Below, one piece after another: positions 57,403 to 64,000 of a DNA stretch of 64,000 nucleotides (position 1 is its first letter; the number at the start of each line of letters is the position of its first letter). Position numbers and translations under genes: made by a program. Source of the stretch: Liopterus haemorrhoidalis (taxonomy: Eukaryota; Arthropoda; Insecta; Coleoptera; Dytiscidae); contig OZ020611.1 in NCBI GenBank assembly GCA_963971575.1, forward strand, positions 241,390,654 through 241,454,653. The letters are read 5' to 3'. The notes under the pieces were generated by a model. The model saw only the letters and a list, made by a program, of their open reading frames with translations. It was not told the DNA's origin and searched no databases.

Positions 57403-58010
57403 GATAATGTTTGGATAAAACCAGGATACTCAGGATGTATTTTCATGTATTTTTCTGTTTGTTCTTTTATTCATTTATTTTTATTTTTTATTATTATATG
57501 GTAAACAACATGGTACATTTTGCAATATTTTCTGTATAATTTGGTATTTACATTTTTGAAAAAAATTTAGAAACTTACCATTTAATTTAAAAATCTTCCT
57601 GTCTCCACTCTGGATTTTGAACTGCGATTTTCACGGACACAATTTTAAACTTTTGATTAACTATCACAAACTATTACAAAAATCCCTTTGGTTTCATTGT
57701 TAATAAATAAATTAACCGACAGTTTTTAGTAATCTAAATATTCATGTAATATTATTTTATATAATTTTTGATTAATTTTCAATTTCCTAAAAAATTGGTT
57801 CCATAAATATTAACTCAGTCAAAATTACAGCTAAATTATTAAAATACTTATTATGACCTCCAAATTTAAGTTCTGCAGAAATATTTTCAATTGTCTATTT
57901 ACAGAATAAAATTATGTGTGCAATATTTATATTAGACACAATGGAGCGACACAAAGTTAGACACAAAGTTAATAAAAATAAATGTAGAACAGTTTTAAAT
58001 GTGAACTTAC
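57403..58010. other. Gene E intron 2, right part
   Basis: AT-rich. At 57578-57644 an AG...GTAAGT bounded piece exists, but it has stops in the frame that gene E would need. Confidence 0.4.
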
Positions 58011-58078
58011 TCGAGTGGTGGTCTTTGGATGGGACCCGGTCTGCTCTGGACCTGGACAGCCGCTATACACAGCCACAA
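58011..58078 (-). CDS. Gene E, signal-peptide exon (start codon in an unseen exon)
   Basis: A T-rich tract and AG (58080-58079) precede 68 bases reading LWLCIAAVQVQSRPGPIQRP PL in groups, then the donor GTAAGT. The phase is 0 in and 2 out. The hydrophobic LWLCIAAV with VQVQS is the end of a signal peptide. The Met and perhaps one or a few residues must come from an upstream exon, as is usual in insect cuticle-type genes. The two leftover bases (GA) plus T from 54146 make Asp, so the join is in frame. I did not find the first exon between 58.1 and 63.5 kb. Confidence 0.75.
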
Positions 58079-58159
58079 CTGAAAAAAAAAAAAAAAACAA
58101 TATTATATAATCCACTATTTTCTTAATTTCACTTGTTCTTTTTCTTTAAATTATCACGG

Positions 58160-58960
<801 letters not shown>

Positions 58961-59012
58961 TGCAACGGCGTGCTTATAATATTTATCTTATTGAAAGGAG
59001 AACTGGGTAGCT

Positions 59013-59310
59013 TAGGCTGACCAGATTTTTTTACAGAAAAGGAGTATACTAAAAAACAGGTCCTCACTCCAAAAATACAAATGATGAGCAAAAAGAAAGA
59101 AAGTCCTCACTACCAAAATACAAGTGATGAGCAGAAAAAAAATCCTCAAAAGTCCTCATTCTCTACAAAAAAAAAAAAATAATAATAAATAAACTAGTGA
59201 CGAGCAAAAAAGAGTATATTCAGGTTTTTTTTTTTTTAAGTAAGAGTATAGAGGATAATACTTAAAAAAGAGTATAATACTCTAAAAAAAGAATACGTCT
59301 GATCACCCTA
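59013..59310. mobile_element. MITE with TIR YTGAYCAGA and GAGGAC minisatellite
   Basis: GGCTGACCAGATTTT at the left, GTCTGATCACCCTAGG at the right. Holds three to four units of AGGTCCTCACTCCAAAAATA plus ATGATGAGCAAAAA. Confidence 0.6.
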
Positions 59311-59568
59311 GGGTAGCTATAGCTGAATGTTGATCGCATCTCAAGTACGCTTGTAAGATTCTAGGTTGAAGTACTTGGATATTCTTGCAAAAGTTATCGA
59401 AATTTAATATATTCGTTCCCATTAAAAATAAATAATAATAAATAATGTTGCGAACACCGTTATTTTGGACGTTTGCCATTGCTGATAGTACTAGGCTAGA
59501 ATAGTACAATATAATGAGTATTAGTATCAAAAAGATATAATACTCCATGAGGTATATACAAGGTGTCT

Positions 59569-60850
59569 CAAAAGAAATTTTATATTTAGTGGATCGATTA
59601 AAAAAAAAGTAAGCCGTATATAGAAAAAATGTTTATTAATTATTAAAATACACTTTTTGGGGATTTATTTCTTAAAAATTATATCGTCTAAATGTAGACC
59701 CTCGCGTTCTCGGCACTCATTTAATCGAACAGTAAAATTACTTATGACGTCTCGGCAGGTGGACTCAGGGATGGCTGCCATTTCGTGACGGATATTTTCT
59801 TTCAAATGCGCCAGTGAAGTCGGTTTATTGGCGTAAACTTTAGATTTAAGATAACCCCATAGGAAAAAGTCCATAGGGGTTAAATCTGGACTGCGTGGAG
59901 GCCAATTTATGTCACCTCTCCGGGAGATCAATTTGCCTGAGAAAATTTCACGAACACGTGGCAGAGACATATTGGACGTGTTTGAAGTTGCTCCGTCCTG
60001 TTGGAACCATGTTCTTTGGTTATAGCCAGGAAAGTTTTGCAGTTCAGGTACCAAGAAGTTGTCTAACATCTCCACATAACGCTCTGAATTCACTGTAACT
60101 GCACGCCCGTAAGGGCCGATAATTCTTCGCGCTGACATCGCAGCCCATACGGTCACTTTAGGCTAATGTAGGGGTTTCTGATGTTTGCGTTTCGGATTTG
60201 TTGCACTCCAGTAGCGGCAGTTCTGCTTATTTACGTGGCCATTAAGATAAAAATGAGCTTCATCCGAAAACAAAATGTTGGTAAACGTTGAAAATCGCTC
60301 AATCACCTGATTTACGAAATTAAGCCTCTGACTGGCATCTTGGGGCTTTAATTCTTGCATCAATTGAATTTTGTAGGGGTGCAGCTTTAGGTCTTTGTGC
60401 ATAATGCGATGTAATGATGATCTATGTACATTTAAAGCACTTGCGCGCTTCCGAATTGAAAGGTTCGGGTCGTCACGAACAGACTGATTAACATTCTCCA
60501 CGTTTTCTACCGTTCTTGATGACCTAGGTCGCCCGGATTTTGATTTATCCAGCGTTGTACCAGTCTCTTCAAACTTCTTAACCCAATGTCGAATGAGAGG
60601 AATGCTTGGCGCATCATTTAAGTGGCGAAAACCTCTAATACTGCAGAATTTTCTACGCGCTACAGTCGCCGAATCACCGTTTTTGTAAAACTCTCGCACG
60701 CATAACGCGCGGTCTGCTCCCGAGAAACGCTCCATAGCGACTAAATTCCCAAGAGCCAGGCTACCGATTGACATAACCCCCGCGCCCCTCGGATACGTTG
60801 CGTTCACGTAGTAAGCTAAATAAATATAAAATTTCTTTTGAGACACCTTG
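59569..60850 (-). mobile_element. Tc1/mariner-type element, copy 3 of 3
   Basis: CAAGGTGTCTCAAAAG and CTTTTGAGACACCTTG next to TA (59567-59568, 60851-60852). Inserted in the PLE remnant, so younger than it. Confidence 0.92.
59665..60774 (-). pseudogene. Transposase (HTH plus DDE), copy 3, one nonsense codon and an 18-bp deletion
   Basis: ATG 60774 (MSIGSLALGN). All domains of copy 2 are present. The second part (59665-60156) reads FQQDGATSNTSNMSL and SPDLTPMDFFLWGYLKSKVY to DDIIFKK. TAG replaces a Ser codon at about 60163, two codons from the nonsense site of copy 1. A loss of 18 bp removes six residues after IIGPY. It is the only copy with the whole second half in one frame. Confidence 0.9.
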
Positions 60851-60950
60851 TACAATTCTTCGGACGTTTCGAAAACTACTCAACAATCTGTTTCCGTCTT
60901 CAGCGATCACGAGAAGTGATGACTTAGCGTCATCACTTCTGATTTTAATA

Positions 60951-61599
60951 AAATATATATTTGGGGAGAATTACTTTTAAACAAAGTATCTCACTTATTA
61001 TTTACTCAACATCTAAAATATATACAAAATAGTGATTTGGAATAAAGAAACGATTATTTTGCGTTCTACTTTAAACTGAAATATCCCACTTATCATTTAC
61101 GTCTGCATTTGCAAATATATTATTAACGAAACCGTAAGAAGTACGGGTACCCCAGCTGGCATATATATATATAATAATCAACAATCAACTTGTGCTCAGG
61201 CACAGCTGTATTATCTTAATTTAATTACTCTTCTGTCTTCGAGATTAGAAATTTAAATACTAAACTATGAGAATAATTTAACATATTAGCGTAGTAGGTT
61301 TATTACCATTAAGAAATTATAATTAAGTCCATAAAACCCATAATTCACCTGGAAATATGACTGGAGAATGAGAATAATGAACGGAAGATTCAAATTAGTG
61401 AATTATCTTAAACAATGGCCAGCTCTTAGACCTTGCAAAAGAAGATTATTAACATCTTTTTATTCGAGATTAATAACACCGTATGTATCCTTATTTTTAC
61501 ACCAGAAGCCAATGTCTGATTCAGCAGTTTGCAAACTGTTTCAGTGTGGTGTTTACAGTAATAGGCTACAACAGAATGTATAAATTTAATTTAATAATA
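60951..61599. other. Unassigned sequence
   Basis: AT-rich. A plus-strand frame at 61368-61583 has no recognised motif. Confidence 0.35.
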
Positions 61600-62400
61600 A
61601 TTTATTGACCATAATACAAAATAAAACATTGTTTTAGTCAGTCAAGCAATACAATACAAATACATGTTAATAAGGAGCAAAAATAAGTGGCAGTACATAA
61701 ATAAATTTAAAATTTAACATTCAAAAATTCGTCAGTTGTGTAAAATGGGTTTCTAATTAAAAATTCTTTTACAGTTTTCTTGAAATTCAGAAAATGCAGG
61801 ACTTTATATTCCTCTGGCAGAATATTGAAAAATTTTATGCTGTAATAATTAGAGGCATTGCGTGATTTAGTTAAACGTAAAAAGTTATATATGGATGGTC
61901 TTTATTCCTAGTAGCATACGAGTGCATTCTGTCACCAGATGGCCATATATTTCTATTTTTATATGCATACAATACACACTGATAAATATAGAGGGAAGGT
62001 AATGTCATTATTTCTAATTCTTTAAATGCATTCCTACAGTCAGCTCTGTAGTTGATTTTTGCTAAAATTCGAATAGCACGTCGTTGAAGGGAAAAAATTC
62101 TATTAGCTGAAGCAGAATGTCCCCAAGCTAGAAGAGCATAAGAAATATGTGACTGAAATAGGGCATAATATGATATTAACATTATTTCTTTTGAGACAGT
62201 ATTGACCAGATTGCGAAAAAGAAATTTTGCAGATTTTTTTGGCAAGAATCTCTACGTGCTGATCCCACTTAAGTGCAGGGTCAACATAAACACCCAGAAA
62301 AGCAACAGAAGCAGGATTTGAAAAATTATGGTTTTTACAACTAATTAAGAGGTTTTGAGTTTTCGAATTATTGAGAGATAATTCGTTCGAAAGAAACTAG
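61600..62400 (-). pseudogene. Jockey-like LINE, 3' part of the reverse-transcriptase ORF
   Basis: On the minus strand: LSLNNSKTQNLLIS, then VAFLGVYVDPALKWDQHVE (the LG...D..L.W..H motif), a frameshift near 62245, ALFQSHISYALLAWGHSA, FSLQRRAIRILAKINYRADC and LPSLYIYQCVLYAYKN, then near 61790 YSIKFFNILPEEYKVLHF. This order (H..Y.L..WG......LQ..A.R.......CR..F..L..LTLP..Y) is that of Jockey/CR1-type elements. It is 5' truncated, as usual for LINEs. Confidence 0.75.
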
Positions 62401-62560
62401 TCATTTGCTTTTTCAATGATTATATTATTTTCATTTATTCAATTTAATGATAGTGAGTGAGTATGTTATATGTTAGTCTACTTAATAAATAATTATTTCT
62501 GCTAGTTATTGTTTTTCTGTTTCTGTATAATTCCTAACTGCTTGTTCTTAATTGTAAATA

Positions 62561-62697
62561 TAATTAAATGTTATTATTAAATGATACAATTGTTATGATT
62601 TATTGTGTCTATTTTTAATATTGTTGTCGTTAATAATATTAAAAATAGACAAAATAAATCATAACAATTGTTTCAATTAATAATAACTTTTAATTAT
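62561..62697. repeat. Long near-perfect hairpin
   Basis: Left arm TTATTATTAAATGATACAAT... to TCTATTTTTAATATT and right arm AATATTAAAAATAGACAAAA... to TTAATAATAA pair over about 52 bases, with a loop of about 11 bases (GTTGTCGTTAAT region) and few mismatches. It could be a small palindromic MITE or a hairpin RNA precursor. Confidence 0.8.
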
Positions 62698-62934
62698 GCT
62701 TACAACTATATCCACTGAAGCATTTGAAATACCCGCGAAAACCCAACCCTTTCCTTCCCTACCAATTTTAGTTCCATAACCCAACAACTACAGCGCTAAT
62801 TGGGTTTAAAAAAATATAACGGCAGTTTCGCATCTATTGCCTTCTTTATCTATGATATAAACAAGCAGTCTCCGTAGCAACATAACAATAAAATCAAATT
62901 TTAAATTGATCAATTTAATAAATTGGGCATGTTT

Positions 62935-63322
62935 CTTAATTCAGCGCTAGATCTAGCGCATAAAGCACAAATCTAGCAAACCGTTTCTTAATTCAGCGTA
63001 AAATTCTAGCAGGCTGTTTCTTATTACAGCACTGCTAGTACCTAGCGAACAAATGTCCGCTAAGTACTAGCGCTGGACAACGAATCTAGTGGTTAATAAG
63101 GCTGGTAGCTGCTAGAGCTAGACAGGTTAACATCACAATTTGACATTTGACGTAATAGTTTTCTGCTAACAACTACATAACATCCTTGAAACCTAGCAAC
63201 AATCTAGCAAGTCGTTTCTTTATTTTTGAAATTTTGTATTTAGCGCATTAATCTAGCATCACAGCGAACATCTAGCGCTAGAAATTAGCACTAAATTGTT
63301 AGCTGAATTTAGAAACATGCCC
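62935..63322. mobile_element. MITE with TIR GGGCATGTTTCT and CTAGCGC subrepeats
   Basis: GGGCATGTTTCTTAATTCAG and inverted GGGCATGTTTCTAAATTCAG. The interior has about ten CTAGC or GCTAG motifs in irregular subrepeats. No clear target duplication. Confidence 0.7.
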
Positions 63323-63376
63323 TATGTAACTGATCGTCGTGAGAAAAGTTTTTTATGAATCTCGGAAGTAAAGTGT

Positions 63377-63699
63377 ATAAATCCCTCAAATGAAAATACC
63401 CTCGTCTTTCTTCGGTCCTCACGGGTATTACTTACATTCTCGGGATTAAACCATCACTTTACTCCCTAGATATATAAATAACTATTATAGTGTTATTAAT
63501 ATATTTCATAAAGTTATCCGACCATAAACTTTTGGAAAACTCTGCTGCAGGTATTCTTTATCTTAATTAAGTACTCAAATCTTAAGTTAACCTTAATTAA
63601 TTCAAAGTGTAATATATTTAAATGAGTGAGGAAGAAGTAGTAAACCGTGATAATAGCGACCTCGGAATTCTCTTAAATTTACTTTTTTTGCAGAATTAA
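63377..63699 (+). promoter_or_regulatory. Possible plus-strand gene start at the right edge
   Basis: TATAAATCCC at 63377 is a fair TATA box. Downstream an ATG at 63622 opens MSEEEVVNRDNSDLGILLN, which reaches a stop at about 63697 after TTTTTTTGCAG. On the other strand a TATAATA...GTAAGT pattern (63490 to 63431) could equally be the missing promoter of gene E. I cannot decide and list it as a lead only. Confidence 0.15.
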
Positions 63700-64000
63700 T
63701 TTAAGGAAATCAAGAATAAACAATGTATTTTTATCGTATGAACTCATCTCATATTAAAGTTGATGAACTCATTGTTTCAAATATTTCTAAAAATAAGATA
63801 GGTAATTTAAATGTTTTGCCAGTTTTTTCCAAGTGCATCTTCAAATTGATTGAGTAATAAATAATATGTAACTGAACACTAAAAAAATACACGTCACAGA
63901 ATAGCGTAAAACAGGCAAAACAAAATTCTTTTATTGTTTTACATTCTCAACATGTGATGATAAAAAATAGATTTCAATGCTACCTCAAGACGCAAAAATA

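Larger units (their letters stand above)
59445..60950. mobile_element. Penelope-like element 3' end, split by Tc1/mariner-type copy 3
   Basis: 59455-59560 matches the left arm of the PLE at 21245 (TTTTGGACGTTTGCCATTGC, GATATAATACTCC). 60853-60950 matches its end (CGGACGTTTCGAAAACTACT, AACAATCTGTTTCCGTCTTC). It has no coding part. Confidence 0.65.

Noticed and set aside
57578..57644. Extra gene E exon between acceptor-like AG and GTAAGT
   Set aside because: Stops or a frame break in the phase required by 58011, while direct joining of 58011 to 54146 is in frame.
61368..61583. 71-codon plus-strand frame next to the LINE
   Set aside because: No recognised motif, and composition as expected by chance.

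Overview
The window looks like arthropod, most probably insect, nuclear DNA. It is AT-rich, its genes have spectraman-style small exons split by long introns with GT/AG borders, and it contains mariner, hAT, Helitron, Penelope-like and non-LTR elements. I cannot name the species. A beetle or a similar insect with a repeat-rich genome is a guess.

The host genes I can support are all on the minus strand and appear to form one cluster of secreted-protein genes. Gene A lies at the left edge: a TATA promoter and a 5'UTR exon near 6.6 kb, and a signal-peptide exon at 1580-1746, with the rest beyond the window. Gene C has three joined exons: 33361-33626, 29673-29972 and 25220-25494. Gene D has a 1-kb terminal exon at 40923-41925 and a candidate 5' exon at 46.3-46.4 kb. 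Gene E has exons 58011-58078, 52861-54146 and 48527-49248, which splice in frame to about 690 residues. The C-termini of C, D and E share an alanine/glycine-rich module built on xVAIxGPGGxA motifs (I believe Pfam DUF4774, from memory and unchecked). In A and E the signal-peptide exon ends in phase 2, and the first identified exons of C and D also need a phase-2 donor. A further signal-peptide-like exon at 20.4 kb (B) has no partner exons that I could find. The first exons of C and E, and the exact exon joined to D, are missing from my reading.

The remaining sequence, the large majority, is mobile DNA, much of it nested. There are three near-identical copies of a Tc1/mariner-type element with TIR CAAGGTGTCTCAAAAG (3.4, 27.7 and 59.6 kb), each broken in a different way. 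There are four mariner remnants (11.6, 37.8, 43.4 and 54.7 kb) and many hAT elements with visible 8-bp target duplications. Others are a Penelope-like element with a GIY-YIG region (21.2 kb, and a second remnant at 59.4 kb), Helitron ends, three LINE fragments, three fragments of a multicopy MSRKC-type gene family, a triplicated block with tRNA-like heads (33.7-36.9 kb), and elements carrying CTGT or GT microsatellites, two pairs of which form large palindromes (50.8-51.9 and 54.9-56.0 kb).

No real tRNA, rRNA or CRISPR locus was seen. The most interesting content is the gene cluster itself: paralogous secreted proteins with acidic, Pro/Asn/Gln-rich bodies and a shared C-terminal module, scattered over more than 50 kb of repeat-rich introns.
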